Assembly (NCBI RefSeq): GCF_023078475.1
Contig: NZ_CP095741.1
Coordinates: 1,612,001-1,676,000, forward strand
DNA: 64,000 bases
From: Luteibacter aegosomaticola
GTDB taxonomy: Bacteria > Pseudomonadota > Gammaproteobacteria > Xanthomonadales > Rhodanobacteraceae
Direction of reading: 5' to 3'
Below the pieces are notes generated by a model that was not told the origin of the DNA, ran no database searches, and saw nothing but the letters and a program-made list of their open reading frames with translations. Below are positions 44,551-54,080 of the stretch, piece after piece (positions within the stretch are counted from its first letter, which is position 1; every line of letters begins with the position of its first letter). A program made the translations under genes and the position numbers.

Positions 44551-46419
44551 GTGAGCCAGGAAACCCGTAAATTTGAAGCCGAGGTCGCCCAGGTCCTGCA
44601 CCTGGTCACCCACTCCCTCTACTCGCACAAGGAAATCTTCCTCCGCGAGCTCATCTCCAACGCCTCCGACGCCTGCGACAAGCTCCGCTTCGAAGCCCTC
44701 GCCAACCCCGGCCTGGTCACCGAAGACGCCGAGCTGCGCATCCAGGTCACCTGGGACCCGGAAGCTCGGACCATCAGCGTCCGCGACAACGGCATCGGCA
44801 TGAGCCGCGAAGACGTCGTTGCCAATATCGGCACCATCGCCAGCTCCGGTACCCGCCGCTACCTCGAAGCGCTTTCCGGTGAGCAAAAGGCCGATTCGCG
44901 CCTCATCGGCCAGTTCGGTGTCGGCTTCTACTCGGCGTTTGTCGTGGCCGACAAGGTCACGGTGATCACCCGCCGTGCGGGCGAACCCACCGACGGTGGC
45001 GTGCGCTGGGAGAGTGATGGCAAGGGCGAGTACACCCTCGAGGAAACCAACGTCGCCGAGCGCGGTACCACCGTGGTGCTGCACCTCAAGGCTGACGAAG
45101 ACGAGTTCCTGAAGGGCTGGAACCTGCGTCAGCTGGTCACGAAGTATTCCGACCACGTGGCCTTCCCGATCCGCATGCCTGAAGACAAGGACGGCAAGCC
45201 GGATCCCACCGAGTGGGTCACGGTGAACTCGGCCTCGGCGCTGTGGGCGCGGCCGAAGAGCGAGATCACGGACGAGGAATACAAGAACTTCTACAAGGCC
45301 CTCGGCCACGATTTCAACGACCCGCTCGCGTGGGCGCATAACCGCGTGGAAGGCAGCCAGAGCTTCACCACGCTGCTGTACGTGCCGGAGCAGCCGCCGT
45401 TCGACCTGATGATGGGCAATGGCCGCGAAGAGCGTAAGGGCCTGAAGCTGTACATCAAGCGCGTCTTCATCATGGATGCCGCGGAAGAACTGCTGCCGAA
45501 CTACCTGCGTTTCGTGCGCGGCGTGGTGGATGCGGACGACCTGCCGCTGAACGTGAGCCGCGAGATCCTGCAGCAGAACCGCCAGCTCGAGAAGATCAAG
45601 GCGGCATGCGTGAAGCGCGTACTCGACCTGCTCGAGAAGGTGTCGCGCGACGAGCCGGAGAAGTTCGCCACGTTCCTCGCGGGCTTCGGCAATACGCTGA
45701 AGGAAGGCATCGTTGAAGATGCGTCGAACCGCGAACGCATCGCCAAGCTGCTGCGTTTTGCCTCGACGAAGGGCGAGGGCGCGGAGAAGTCGGTGTCGCT
45801 CGACGATTACATCGGCCGCATGGCCGTGGGCCAGGATGCGATCTGGTACGTCACTGCCGATAGCTACGCCGCGGCCGCCGGTAGCCCGCAGATCGAATCG
45901 CTGAAGGCCAAGGGCATCGAAGTGCTGCTGATGTCCGACCGCATCGACGAGTGGATGCTCGGCTACCTCACCGAATACAACGGCAAGCGCCTGCGTAACG
46001 TGGCCAAGGGCGATTTCCCGCTGGATGAAGCCGACAAGGCGAAGCAGGAAGCCGCTAACGAAGCTGCGGGTCCGCTGCTCGAGCGCACCAAGGGTTTGCT
46101 GGGCGACAAGGTGAGTGAGGTGCGCGTCTCGGCACGTCTCACCGATTCGCCGTCGTGCCTGGCCCTGGCGGATTTCGACCTGGCCCCGCACCTTGCGCGC
46201 CTGCTGCGTGAAGCCGGCCAGGACGTGCCCGAGTCGAAGCCCGCGCTGGAGCTCAACCCCGAGCACCCGCTGGTGAAGCGCCTGGCTGCCGAAGGCGACG
46301 ACAGCAAGGCCGGCGACCTCGCCAACCTGCTGCTCGAGCAGGCCGAAATCACCGCTGGCGCCCAACTCACCGACCCCGCCGCGTTCGTCCAGCGCATGAA
46401 CCGCGTCCTGCTGGGCTGA
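44551..46419 (+). CDS. htpG: Molecular chaperone HtpG (Hsp90)
   Basis: Cytoplasmic Hsp90 of 622 residues with GTG start. ATP-binding GHKL motifs are LRELISNASDACDKLRF, VRDNGIGMSREDVV and LIGQFGVGFYSAFVVAD. The middle domain has FDLMMGNGREERKGLKLYIK and VVDADDLPLNVSREILQQNR. The C-terminal dimerisation domain ends PAAFVQRMNRVLLG. It is followed within 8 bp by a perfect family A palindrome that may terminate transcription. Confidence 0.96.
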   Translation: MSQETRKFEAEVAQVLHLVTHSLYSHKEIFLRELISNASDACDKLRFEALANPGLVTEDAELRIQVTWDPEARTISVRDNGIGMSREDVVANIGTIASSGTRRYLEALSGEQKADSRLIGQFGVGFYSAFVVADKVTVITRRAGEPTDGGVRWESDGKGEYTLEETNVAERGTTVVLHLKADEDEFLKGWNLRQLVTKYSDHVAFPIRMPEDKDGKPDPTEWVTVNSASALWARPKSEITDEEYKNFYKALGHDFNDPLAWAHNRVEGSQSFTTLLYVPEQPPFDLMMGNGREERKGLKLYIKRVFIMDAAEELLPNYLRFVRGVVDADDLPLNVSREILQQNRQLEKIKAACVKRVLDLLEKVSRDEPEKFATFLAGFGNTLKEGIVEDASNRERIAKLLRFASTKGEGAEKSVSLDDYIGRMAVGQDAIWYVTADSYAAAAGSPQIESLKAKGIEVLLMSDRIDEWMLGYLTEYNGKRLRNVAKGDFPLDEADKAKQEAANEAAGPLLERTKGLLGDKVSEVRVSARLTDSPSCLALADFDLAPHLARLLREAGQDVPESKPALELNPEHPLVKRLAAEGDDSKAGDLANLLLEQAEITAGAQLTDPAAFVQRMNRVLLG

Positions 46420-46426
46420 AGCCCCT

Positions 46427-46454
46427 TGTAGGAGCGCGCTTGCGCGCTCCTACA
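46427..46454. repeat. Perfect 28-bp family A palindrome after htpG
   Basis: TGTAGGAGCGCGC-TT-GCGCGCTCCTACA. Both arms are complete here, while most copies carry only the head plus the inner GC palindrome. This suggests the common form is half of a symmetrical parent sequence. Confidence 0.9.
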
Positions 46455-46483
46455 ACGGCGTGGCATTCCGGTATGGTTTGGGG

Positions 46484-47386
46484 ATGTCTGCGCTTCTCAT
46501 TCTTTTTGTCTGCCTGGCTCTCGGCATTCTCTGTCGGCGGTTTGCGAACCTGCCGGAGGGGATCGTTCCGGGGATCAACTGGTGGGTGTTGAATATCGCC
46601 TTGCCGGCGTTGGTGCTGGCGTTGGTGCCGCATGTCGCGATCGATCCGCACCTGTGGTTTCCGGTGGCGGGGATGTGGATCACCTTCTTTGGTTCGTGGG
46701 CCGTCGCGGCGACGCTGGGGCGGATCTTCCACTGGACCCCGCAGCGCATCGGCTGCCTGACGCTCGTGTGCGGGCTCGGCAATACCTCGTTCATGGGCTA
46801 TCCGATGATGGAGGCCCTGCACGGGAAAGAGGGGTTGTCCGTTGCGGTGATCGCTGACCAGCTGGGTTGCTTCCCGCTGCTGGCGGCGGGCGGGATCATC
46901 GTGGCCTCGATCTACTCGGGGAAGGGCGCGAGTGGCGGCATGATCGTGAAGCGCGTGCTGGGCTTCCCGCCGTTCCTCGGGTTGCTGGTCGGTATCGTGG
47001 TGGGCGTGCTGGGTGGCTGGCCCGCTGCGGTCGACAAGCTGCTGATGCAGATCGGCCAGACCCTGACGCCGCTGGCGCTGTTCTCCGTGGGCCTGCAGTT
47101 CAAGCTGCACCTGCAGCGCGACCAGGTGGGTGCCTTGATCGCGGGCCTTGGCTGGAAGCTGGTGCTCGCGCCGCTCATCGCGCTCGGCGTGGGCCTGGCG
47201 GCTGGCGTGGGTGGCCTGATCCTCACGGTCGGCGTGTTGCAGGCGGCGATGGCGCCGATGATCTCGGCGGCGATCCTCGCCGACCAGCATGGCCTGGAGC
47301 CGCGCCTGGCGAACACGGTACTCGGGGCGGGCATCCTCATCTCACTCGCCACGATTCCCCTGGGCAACCTGTTCCTGCCCGCCTGA
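46484..47386 (+). CDS. AEC-family permease
   Basis: Inner-membrane transporter of 300 residues of the auxin efflux carrier family, with about ten hydrophobic helices. Characteristic parts are NWWVLNIALPALVLALVPH, LVCGLGNTSFMGYPMMEAL and the second-half repeat LFSVGLQFKLHL and AMAPMISAAILADQHGL. The start is the ATG at 46484. Related proteins move malonate, malate or other small molecules; substrate is not predictable here. It follows a repeat after htpG and precedes hslR by 38 bp. Confidence 0.85.
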   Translation: MSALLILFVCLALGILCRRFANLPEGIVPGINWWVLNIALPALVLALVPHVAIDPHLWFPVAGMWITFFGSWAVAATLGRIFHWTPQRIGCLTLVCGLGNTSFMGYPMMEALHGKEGLSVAVIADQLGCFPLLAAGGIIVASIYSGKGASGGMIVKRVLGFPPFLGLLVGIVVGVLGGWPAAVDKLLMQIGQTLTPLALFSVGLQFKLHLQRDQVGALIAGLGWKLVLAPLIALGVGLAAGVGGLILTVGVLQAAMAPMISAAILADQHGLEPRLANTVLGAGILISLATIPLGNLFLPA

Positions 47387-47424
47387 GCCTTGGGTTTCCC
47401 GGCCGGCGGCCGCACACTGCCGTT

Positions 47425-47823
47425 ATGACCGATATCTCGACGAACGCTGGCGTCCGCGCCGATGTGTGGCTGTGGGCCGCGCGCTTCTTCAAGACCCGTA
47501 GCCTGGCCAAACAGGCCATCGATGCCGGCAAGGTGGAGCTGAATGGCGCCACCTGCAAACCGGCGAAGACGGTGCACGTGGGCGACCAGTTGCGGATCAC
47601 CCGTGGCGAGGAGCGCCTGGCCTGCGTGGTGGCCGGGCTGGCCGAGAAGCGTGGCCCCGCGCCCGAAGCGCAGAAGCTCTACCAGGAGACGGAGGAGAGC
47701 ATCGCCGAGCGCGCCCGCATGCGCGAAGACCGCCGCCTCACCGGCGGCGCGCTGCTCCGCCCTGACGCCCGCCCGGACAAGCGCGACCGCCGCCTGATCC
47801 AGGACCTAAAGAAAACCCTATAG
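47425..47823 (+). CDS. hslR: Heat-shock protein Hsp15, S4-domain RNA-binding
   Basis: Small basic protein of 132 residues that binds 50S subunits carrying stranded nascent chains. The S4 domain is RADVWLWAARFFKTRSLAKQ with VELNGATCKPAKTVHVGDQL, followed by a charged C-terminal helix (ESIAERARMREDRRLTGG). The ATG at 47425 is chosen; a much longer open frame upstream overlaps the permease gene and is not real. Its neighbour htpG is also a heat-shock gene. Confidence 0.92.
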   Translation: MTDISTNAGVRADVWLWAARFFKTRSLAKQAIDAGKVELNGATCKPAKTVHVGDQLRITRGEERLACVVAGLAEKRGPAPEAQKLYQETEESIAERARMREDRRLTGGALLRPDARPDKRDRRLIQDLKKTL

Positions 47824-47828
47824 CTCTT

Positions 47829-47852
47829 GTAGGAGCGTGCTTGCGCGCGATA
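47829..47852 (+). repeat. Family A repeat after hslR
   Basis: TGTAGGAGCGTGCTTGCGCG followed by CGAT, with one change from the common form. The following 150 bp to the next gene hold no recognised element. Confidence 0.85.
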
Positions 47853-48002
47853 AACGCCCGAGGGTGCTGACGTGCCCGGCGTCTCCGCTTCGTTGGTTAT
47901 CGCGCGCAGGTGCCTGGGAATGCACGGGGCTGTTTTCATCGGCGCTGAGATTTTGTAGCCTCGCGGGAGCCCGGTGAGTCCCCCACCGGCGGAGGGATTC
48001 GC

Positions 48003-48845
48003 ATGGTTCCAGCGTCAGGCATCGCGCCGGGTCGACGTATCAGTCGGCATGGGCGGGTGCGATCGCACAGCGTCGTTCTTGCGGCGGCTGCGGTTTTGCT
48101 TTTGGCTGGCATCGCCACGCCCTTGTTGGTCGCAGCAGGTGGCTCGCTGGCCGACCATCCCCTCGCGACGATCATTGCTGCCGTGCTGTGCTTCGCGGGC
48201 CTGGGCCTGGCGGTAGCGTGGAAGACGCTCGAGCCGAAGGTGGTCCTCGCGCTGCACGACCGCGGCGTAGTGATTCATTACTCGCGTACGAAGCAGGACG
48301 ACTTCGTGCCATTCGCGCACATGGCGGATCTCTACCTGTATCGCACCGGTCAGCAGACGGGTCTCGTTAACGGCCTGGCGTTCCGCCGCGATGCGGAATC
48401 ACCGTGGGTCGATGTGCGCGATAACCTCGGTGATGCATTCCGCCTGCGTGGCGCGATCATCGAAGGGCAATTGCGCGAACGTGGGCCGCTGACTTTGCGT
48501 GCACTCGAAGCAGGCGAGGGCGTGGTCTTCCACATGGTCTCCGATGACGATCGCCACGCGCGTCGACAGGGCAAGGCGGGGCAGGGCATCAAGGCCACGG
48601 CGTTCTACCTGAGCCCGCTAGGCGTGGAATTCGAAGGTCTGACGATTCCGCTGCACGAGATCGCCTCGGTGGACGAAGGGACGACCTCCGGTTCACTGCG
48701 CCTGCTCGACGAGCGTGGTCAGACGCTCTGGGGCGTGCACTACCTGTCGCTCTTCAGCGCCGACCTGTTCATCGTGCTGATGCGGACGCTCATCGAATCC
48801 CGGCACTACGGCCTGGGTGGCGTCACCAGCAACAAGAGCTATTAA
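48003..48845 (+). CDS. Membrane protein of unknown function
   Basis: Protein of 280 residues, not recognised. A basic N-terminus is followed by two hydrophobic helices, VVLAAAAVLLLAGIATPLLV and LATIIAAVLCFAGLGLAVAW. A soluble region of about 210 residues comes next, with beta-strand patterns such as VVLALHDRGVVIHYSR and FAHMADLYLYRT. The middle FYLSPLGVEFEGLTIPLHEI looks like a repeat of the same module. The two modules resemble bacterial PH-like domains, each starting with a hydrophobic strand followed by a basic or polar loop. It stands alone, between family A and family B repeats. It may be a membrane-anchored regulator, but nothing in the context fixes a role. Confidence 0.6.
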   Translation: MVPASGIAPGRRISRHGRVRSHSVVLAAAAVLLLAGIATPLLVAAGGSLADHPLATIIAAVLCFAGLGLAVAWKTLEPKVVLALHDRGVVIHYSRTKQDDFVPFAHMADLYLYRTGQQTGLVNGLAFRRDAESPWVDVRDNLGDAFRLRGAIIEGQLRERGPLTLRALEAGEGVVFHMVSDDDRHARRQGKAGQGIKATAFYLSPLGVEFEGLTIPLHEIASVDEGTTSGSLRLLDERGQTLWGVHYLSLFSADLFIVLMRTLIESRHYGLGGVTSNKSY

Positions 48846-49146
48846 AGAACGCCTCCCGCCCCGGCCACCGGGCTGCTGAATTCTCAGGGCGGGGCGGAAG
48901 GCATCACGGCACCGATGGATGGAGAGTCGATAGGCGCCGTGATGGGCGAACTATAGGAGCGCCCGATGCCGTTGGGAATTTGATTATTCGGATGATTCCG
49001 ATAGGCCGCCCCTATCGTAGGAGCCCACCCTGTGGGCGACATCTTTTCGCGATAAAGCCACAGGACCTGCAGCCATGTCGCGAACGGCGTCGCCCACAGG
49101 GTGGGCTCCTACGGGTGCCGACCATGGCCGGCAGCGGGTTAGCGGG
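48846..49146. other. Intergenic region after the unknown membrane protein
   Basis: No gene was found. An imperfect GC hairpin (GCCTCCCGCCCCG near 48851 with CGGGGCGGAAGGC near 48891) may end transcription. CATCACGGC at 48902-48910 pairs with GCCGTGATG at 48936-48944. An inverted pair of family B repeats follows at 49017-49112. Confidence 0.6.
49017..49112. repeat. Inverted pair of family B repeats
   Basis: GTAGGAGCCCACCCTGTGGG with CGACATC tail from 49017, and an inverse copy ending near 49112, between two convergent genes. Confidence 0.85.
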
Positions 49147-51732
49147 TTAGCGGAGCATCTTGCGTAGCTTGTAGAGCTGGTCCAGCGCTTCGCGGGGGGT
49201 GAGGTCGTCGGGGTCGACCGAGCGGAGGGCTTCTTCCACCGGCGAGGGCAGCGGAGGTGCGAACAGGCCCATCTGCGGTGCCGGCGTGGCGGGGGCGGCG
49301 ACGGCGGTGGTCACCTCGTGGCCCTGCTCCAGCGCGGAGAGGTAACGGCGTGCGTCAGCGATCACCGCCTTCGGTAGGCCAGCTAGCGCGGCCACCTGCA
49401 AGCCGAAGCTGCGGTTGGCCGGGCCTTCCTTCACCGTGTGCATGAAGACCAGCTGCTCGCCGTATTCGACGGCATCCAGGTGCACGTTGGCGATGGTCGG
49501 GTACTCGGCCGCGAGTTCGGTGAGCTCGAAGTAATGCGTCGCGAACAGCGTGAACGCGCAGCTCGTCGCCGCCAGGTGCACGGCGGCAGCGCGGGCGAGC
49601 GAGAGACCATCGTACGTGCTGGTGCCGCGGCCCACCTCGTCCATCAGCACGAGGCTGCAGTCGGTGGCGTTGTGCAGGATGTTCGCCGTCTCGCTCATCT
49701 CCACCATGAAGGTGGACTGGCCGCGCGACAGGTCATCGCCCGAGCCGATACGCGTGAAGATGCGATCGATCGGGCCGATGGTGACGGCCGATGCCGGCAC
49801 GTAGCTACCGACATGAGCGAGCAGCACGATCAGCGCGTTCTGGCGCATGTAGGTCGACTTACCGCCCATGTTCGGGCCGGTAATCATCAGCATGCGCCGT
49901 GATGCATCGAGGTTGATGTCGTTCGGTTCGAACGGCTCGTCGCGCACCTTTTCCACCACCGGGTGGCGGCCACGTTCGATACGGATACCCGGCACATCGG
50001 TGAGGACCGGTGCGGCCCAGTCGAGCGTTTCCGCGCGTTCGGCCAGGTTGGCGAGCACGTCGAGCTCGGCCATGGCGGAGGCGGCGATCTTCAGCGAGGG
50101 CAGCTGGTCGATCAGCTTGTCGAGCAGCAGCTCGTACAACGCACGCTCGCGCATCAGCGAACGTTCCTTCGCCGAGAGCACCTTGTCTTCGAACTGCTTG
50201 AGCTCTTCGGTGATGTAGCGCTCGGCGTTCTTCGTGGTCTGCCGCCGCGTGTAGTGCTGCGGGGCCTTCTCCGACTGCGCCTTGGTGATTTCGATGTAAT
50301 AGCCGTGCACGCGGTTGTAGCCGACCTTGAGGGTCGGGATACCGCTGGCGGCCTTTTCGCGTTCTTCCATGTCGACCAGGAACTGGTCGGCATTGGTGGA
50401 AAGGCGGCGCAGTTCGTCGAGTTCGTCGTCGTAGCCTTCGGCCAGCACGCCGCCATCGCGCAGCAGCACGGGCGGCTGTTCGATGATGGCGCGGGCGAGC
50501 AGGGCAGCGGTATCGGCGTGGTCGCCGATGCGCTGCACCAGGTCATGCAGCAGCGGGCTGTCGACGCTATCGACTTCCTCGCGCAGGCGCGGCGCGGCGG
50601 CCAGGCCATCGCGCAACGTGGAAAGATCGCGCGGGCGGGCCGAACGCAGTGCGACGCGGGCGAGGATGCGCTCCAGATCACCCACGCCACGCAGTTGCTC
50701 GCGCAGCGTCCCGTGGCGGCGTGCATCGATCAGCGCGCCGATCGCCTGGTGGCGGCCACGCAGCAAGGTGCGGTCGCGCAGCGGACGGTTGAGCCAGCGG
50801 CGCAGCAGGCGGGCGCCCATGGGCGTCACGCTTTCGTCGAGCACGCCGAGCAAGGTGTTTTCAACATTGCCGCTCTGGTGCGTATCGATCTCCAGGTTGC
50901 GCCGGGTGGCGGCATCCATGGCAATCGTCTCGCTGGCGTTCTCCACGGCCATGCCGGTGAGGTGCGGCAGCGCGCTTTTCTGGGTCTCTTCCACGTAGCC
51001 GAGCAGGCAACCGGCGGCGGCCACAGCAAGCGGCAGGCCTTCCACACCGAAGCCGCGCAGGTCGCGGGTTTTGAAGAAGCGGCAAAGCTCGCGCGTGGCG
51101 GCATCGCCATCGAAGTGCCAGGGCTGGCGCTTGCGCACGCCGGGCAGGGCGGTGACGAGCTTCGGCCACGCGATATCTTCGCTGACCAGTGTTTCCGCCG
51201 GCTGCAGGCGTGCCAGTTCCGCAGCGAGGCCTTCGGCCGTCGCGGTTTCCGTCAGCAGGAAGCGCCCGGTGGAGAGATCCACCCAGGCCATGCCGTAGCC
51301 CTTCGGGCCAGCGGCGATCGAAAGCAGCAGGTTGTCGCGGCGCTCTTCCATCAGCGCGGCATCGGTCACCGTACCCGGCGTGACAATGCGCACGACTTCG
51401 CGCTTCACCGGGCCCTTCGACGTGGCCGGGTCGCCGATTTGTTCGCACAGCGCGACCGATTCACCGAGCTTCACCAGGCGCGCGAGATAGCCTTCTACCG
51501 CGTGGTAAGGCACGCCCGCCATGGGGATGGGCGCACCGGCCGACTGGCCGCGCTGGGTCAGCGTGATATCGAGCAGGCGCGCCGCCTTGCGGGCGTCGTC
51601 GTAGAACAGCTCGTAGAAGTCACCCATCCGGAAGAACAGCAGGATATCGGGGTGTTCCGCCTTCGCGGCCAGATACTGGCGCATGAACGGGGTATGCCCC
51701 GCCGCCGAGGCGATGTCTTCTGCTAAAGCCAT
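49147..51732 (-). CDS. mutS: DNA mismatch repair protein MutS
   Basis: Mismatch-recognition ATPase of 861 residues. Domain I carries the mismatch-binding Phe-x-Glu as [18 protein letters not shown]. The core and clamp follow. The ATPase has Walker [15 protein letters not shown], Walker [18 protein letters not shown] and the His-loop [13 protein letters not shown]. The C-terminus [20 protein letters not shown] is the tetramerisation region. The start is at 51732; the upstream in-frame extension includes a family A repeat and is not expected to be translated. Confidence 0.96.
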   Translation of the reverse strand: MALAEDIASAAGHTPFMRQYLAAKAEHPDILLFFRMGDFYELFYDDARKAARLLDITLTQRGQSAGAPIPMAGVPYHAVEGYLARLVKLGESVALCEQIGDPATSKGPVKREVVRIVTPGTVTDAALMEERRDNLLLSIAAGPKGYGMAWVDLSTGRFLLTETATAEGLAAELARLQPAETLVSEDIAWPKLVTALPGVRKRQPWHFDGDAATRELCRFFKTRDLRGFGVEGLPLAVAAAGCLLGYVEETQKSALPHLTGMAVENASETIAMDAATRRNLEIDTHQSGNVENTLLGVLDESVTPMGARLLRRWLNRPLRDRTLLRGRHQAIGALIDARRHGTLREQLRGVGDLERILARVALRSARPRDLSTLRDGLAAAPRLREEVDSVDSPLLHDLVQRIGDHADTAALLARAIIEQPPVLLRDGGVLAEGYDDELDELRRLSTNADQFLVDMEEREKAASGIPTLKVGYNRVHGYYIEITKAQSEKAPQHYTRRQTTKNAERYITEELKQFEDKVLSAKERSLMRERALYELLLDKLIDQLPSLKIAASAMAELDVLANLAERAETLDWAAPVLTDVPGIRIERGRHPVVEKVRDEPFEPNDINLDASRRMLMITGPNMGGKSTYMRQNALIVLLAHVGSYVPASAVTIGPIDRIFTRIGSGDDLSRGQSTFMVEMSETANILHNATDCSLVLMDEVGRGTSTYDGLSLARAAAVHLAATSCAFTLFATHYFELTELAAEYPTIANVHLDAVEYGEQLVFMHTVKEGPANRSFGLQVAALAGLPKAVIADARRYLSALEQGHEVTTAVAAPATPAPQMGLFAPPLPSPVEEALRSVDPDDLTPREALDQLYKLRKMLR

Positions 51733-51825
51733 GATTTTCCGAAACTTGGGTTGCTGGGCGGCCTGCCGATGGCAGGCCGGCCGTACATGATACCGGCTTA
51801 GGCCTCGGGCCGACGCAACCGCGCC

Positions 51826-51893
51826 TGTAGGAGCGCGCTTGCGCGCGATTGGGTGCTCGCGGCAAGACCCATCGCGTGCAAGCACGCTCCTAC
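51826..51893. repeat. Inverted pair of family A repeats upstream of mutS
   Basis: A forward copy TGTAGGAGCGCGCTTGCGCG at 51826-51849 and a variant inverse copy (ATCGCGTGCAAGCACGCTCC, then TAC) at 51871-51893. They lie between two minus-strand genes. Confidence 0.85.
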
Positions 51894-51897
51894 TGGG

Positions 51898-52797
51898 TTA
51901 GGGCGGGGTGTAGGTGTCGTCCCGCTGTAGGCGGCGGAGGCCTAGTTTGGTTAGCTGGGCTTCGATGGCAGCCTGGGTTTTGGCGCCGACGATGCCGTCG
52001 ACGCCTAGTTTGTGCAGGCGTTGGAAGGCTCTTACGGCGGCGGTGGTGCCGGGGCCGTAGATGCCGTCGACGTGGAGCGGACGGCCGTTGCCGTTGGTGA
52101 AGCACAGGCGGGTGAGGTTGGTTTGCAGCGTGCGGACGTCTTCGCCCCAGGTGCCCGGGCGGAGCGGGCGGTAGGCCTTATCGTGCGATAGGGGCGGCAG
52201 GCCGTTGCCGGCGGCGAGGCTTGCCACGGCCGCGCGGTTGAGGCGATCGACCCAGGCGGCGAAGCGCGCCTGGCGATCCTCCAGTCCGTTGAAGCCGCCA
52301 TTGATCGCCAGGGTCGCCGCGCGTGGATCCTGCAGCGCGGAGACGGGCACGCGGGTTTGCCAGAACCAGATGGCGATACGCGATGCGGTGGCGGGATCGG
52401 CCGCCAACCCGGGGTGGCCGATGAGATCGATCCCGAGTTCCTCCCCGGCCACCGCGTAGTTGTCCTTGCCCGTGAGCTGGATATAGCCGCGCCCGCGATA
52501 CAGCCAGCCATCGCCGGGTGCGTCGTTGCCGAGGCGGCCGCCGTACATGAGTTCGGCGAGTGCCTCGGGCTTGCCCTGCATGGCCAGGCGCTGTGCTTCT
52601 TCCAGCGGCTCACGCCCCTCGCGCCATGCCCAGCGCACAGGAATCTGATAAACGCCCCGCGAGTAGCGGAAGCCTTCTTCCAGCAGGCTGAGCCCATCGG
52701 ACTCATGGCTGACCTGCGCCATGAAGTTCGCCAGTTCAAACGGCTGTGTGATACCCGCCTGCCAGGCGAGGGTGGCCAGTTGCGATTCGCGATCCAT
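51898..52797 (-). CDS. GH19 lysozyme/chitinase-like enzyme with peptidoglycan-binding domain
   Basis: Protein of 299 residues. The N-terminal GH19 domain (about 1-185) shows NFMAQVSHESDGL with a catalytic-type glutamate, YQIPVRWAWREGREPLEEA, GWLYRGRGYIQLTGKDNY and INGGFNGLEDRQARF. The C-terminal part has a peptidoglycan_binding_1 domain (VRTLQTNLTRLCF to RAFQRLHKLGVDGIVGAKTQ). No signal peptide is present, as in phage endolysins. A GGAG site precedes the ATG at 52797; another ATG at 52809 is possible. It could be a prophage-derived endolysin or a secreted cell-wall effector; no holin, phage genes or XVIPCD lie next to it. Confidence 0.82.
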   Translation of the reverse strand: MDRESQLATLAWQAGITQPFELANFMAQVSHESDGLSLLEEGFRYSRGVYQIPVRWAWREGREPLEEAQRLAMQGKPEALAELMYGGRLGNDAPGDGWLYRGRGYIQLTGKDNYAVAGEELGIDLIGHPGLAADPATASRIAIWFWQTRVPVSALQDPRAATLAINGGFNGLEDRQARFAAWVDRLNRAAVASLAAGNGLPPLSHDKAYRPLRPGTWGEDVRTLQTNLTRLCFTNGNGRPLHVDGIYGPGTTAAVRAFQRLHKLGVDGIVGAKTQAAIEAQLTKLGLRRLQRDDTYTPP

Positions 52798-52955
52798 CGT
52801 CGTCTCCATTCCCTTGTGATGCGGTGCCAGGGCCCACTCCGTGAGCCCTGCACACCGTACACCGAATGAATCCGCACAGCGCTCCGCTAGTCCCTCACAA
52901 CGTGTAGGCCAACACCCCGCCAACTATCGGTACTTCCCCTACAAACCCCAGCGCT

Positions 52956-52979
52956 TGTAGGAGCGCGCTTGCGCGCGAT
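52956..52979 (+). repeat. Family A repeat
   Basis: TGTAGGAGCGCGCTTGCGCG then CGAT, between the GH19 gene's upstream region and the end of the secreted-protein gene. Confidence 0.88.
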
Positions 52980-53006
52980 CTCGATGAAACGCTCCCCACC
53001 AACCGA

Positions 53007-54056
53007 TCAATAACTAATCGTAATCGCGTCAGCCCGCGTCGCATCCACATGATAAAGACAGCTAGGCTGCAGACTCGTGGTGCTCCCCGTCCCACTCCAG
53101 CTCGGCGTCACCGGCGTGTTGTTCAGATCCCACAGCTGGATATTGCTCACGGTCATGCTGCCATCGCGCGGGTACTGCCGGCAGTTGGTGATGCCGTACA
53201 CCTCCATCGCCACACCAAACACCCAGTCGAACTCCTGGTCGATCGTGTCGGTATTGGCGAGCGTCGTGGTGTTGCCCATCGTCTGGTCCGTGGTCGTCAC
53301 GGTCCAACGCTGGCAGTTCGTGCCCACGGGGCAATCCATCACCATCTCACCGTGGATGCGGTTGCCGGGGTAGGTCTGCACCGCATCCGACGAGAACACG
53401 TTGCCCGCGATACAGCAGTTCCAGCTGGCTATCGTCCAGATGTGATTCGCCACGCCATTCGACGAATAGGCGTTGTAGCCCAGCACCGGCTGCAGGATGG
53501 AGCGGACGTTGGAGAGATCCTCCAGGCCGGGGAAGAAGAACACCACGCCGTTCGACACGACGCTGGGATTCGTCGGCACCACCCAGTCGGCAGTCATCCG
53601 GCGCATCTGGTTGTTCGACGCGACCCACGTGGCCGATTCGACATACGCATGCGCGATGTCCGGCTGCGCGGTCGGCGTACCAGCGGCCTTCGCCAGTGAG
53701 CGCACGCGAACGGGCGACTGCTCGGCACCTTCGCCCGGTGCGAGGGCGACGCCATCACGGGTGAAGTGGGGGCGCGTGCACGGCGCCACCTGACGCATCC
53801 GGCCATTGGCCTGGCGCACCTGGCCGTCGCCCTGCAAGGCTTCACCCGGGGCGATGTGCTGCACGCACGCCGGGTCGAAATAGCCGCCGGGCGTGATCAC
53901 GTAGTTATCGGGCACGCCCGGCGCGCGATACGCGGCGCCGGCCTGGCCAACGGTGGTGAGGGCCGGCGTGTTATCCGTGGCCTGCGCGCTGGCGCTTCCA
54001 GCCAGTGCCAGCGAGGCGAACAGCCATCCCAGCAGGTGTCGTTTACCGTGGTTCAT
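53007..54056 (-). CDS. Secreted protein of unknown function (beta-sandwich type)
   Basis: Exported protein of 349 residues with signal peptide HLLGWLFASLALAGSASA. A linker region contains YVITPGGYFDPACVQHIAPG. The core from about 140 has ATWVASNNQMRRMTADWVVP, GVVFFFPGLEDLSNVRSILQ, WTIASWNCCIAGNVFSSD, VYPGNRIHGEM-like PGNRIHGEMVMDC, and VFGVAMEVYGITNCRQYP. Pairs of Trp, Gln and Glu in beta-strands recall glutamic peptidases and neprosin-like folds, but I cannot assign the catalytic residues with confidence. Several cysteines suggest disulfides. It lies 24 bp downstream of the autotransporter gene and is probably co-transcribed with it. Confidence 0.65.
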   Translation of the reverse strand: MNHGKRHLLGWLFASLALAGSASAQATDNTPALTTVGQAGAAYRAPGVPDNYVITPGGYFDPACVQHIAPGEALQGDGQVRQANGRMRQVAPCTRPHFTRDGVALAPGEGAEQSPVRVRSLAKAAGTPTAQPDIAHAYVESATWVASNNQMRRMTADWVVPTNPSVVSNGVVFFFPGLEDLSNVRSILQPVLGYNAYSSNGVANHIWTIASWNCCIAGNVFSSDAVQTYPGNRIHGEMVMDCPVGTNCQRWTVTTTDQTMGNTTTLANTDTIDQEFDWVFGVAMEVYGITNCRQYPRDGSMTVSNIQLWDLNNTPVTPSWSGTGSTTSLQPSCLYHVDATRADAITISY

Positions 54057-54080
54057 CGAAAATCCTTCGGTGAGGGGCAA

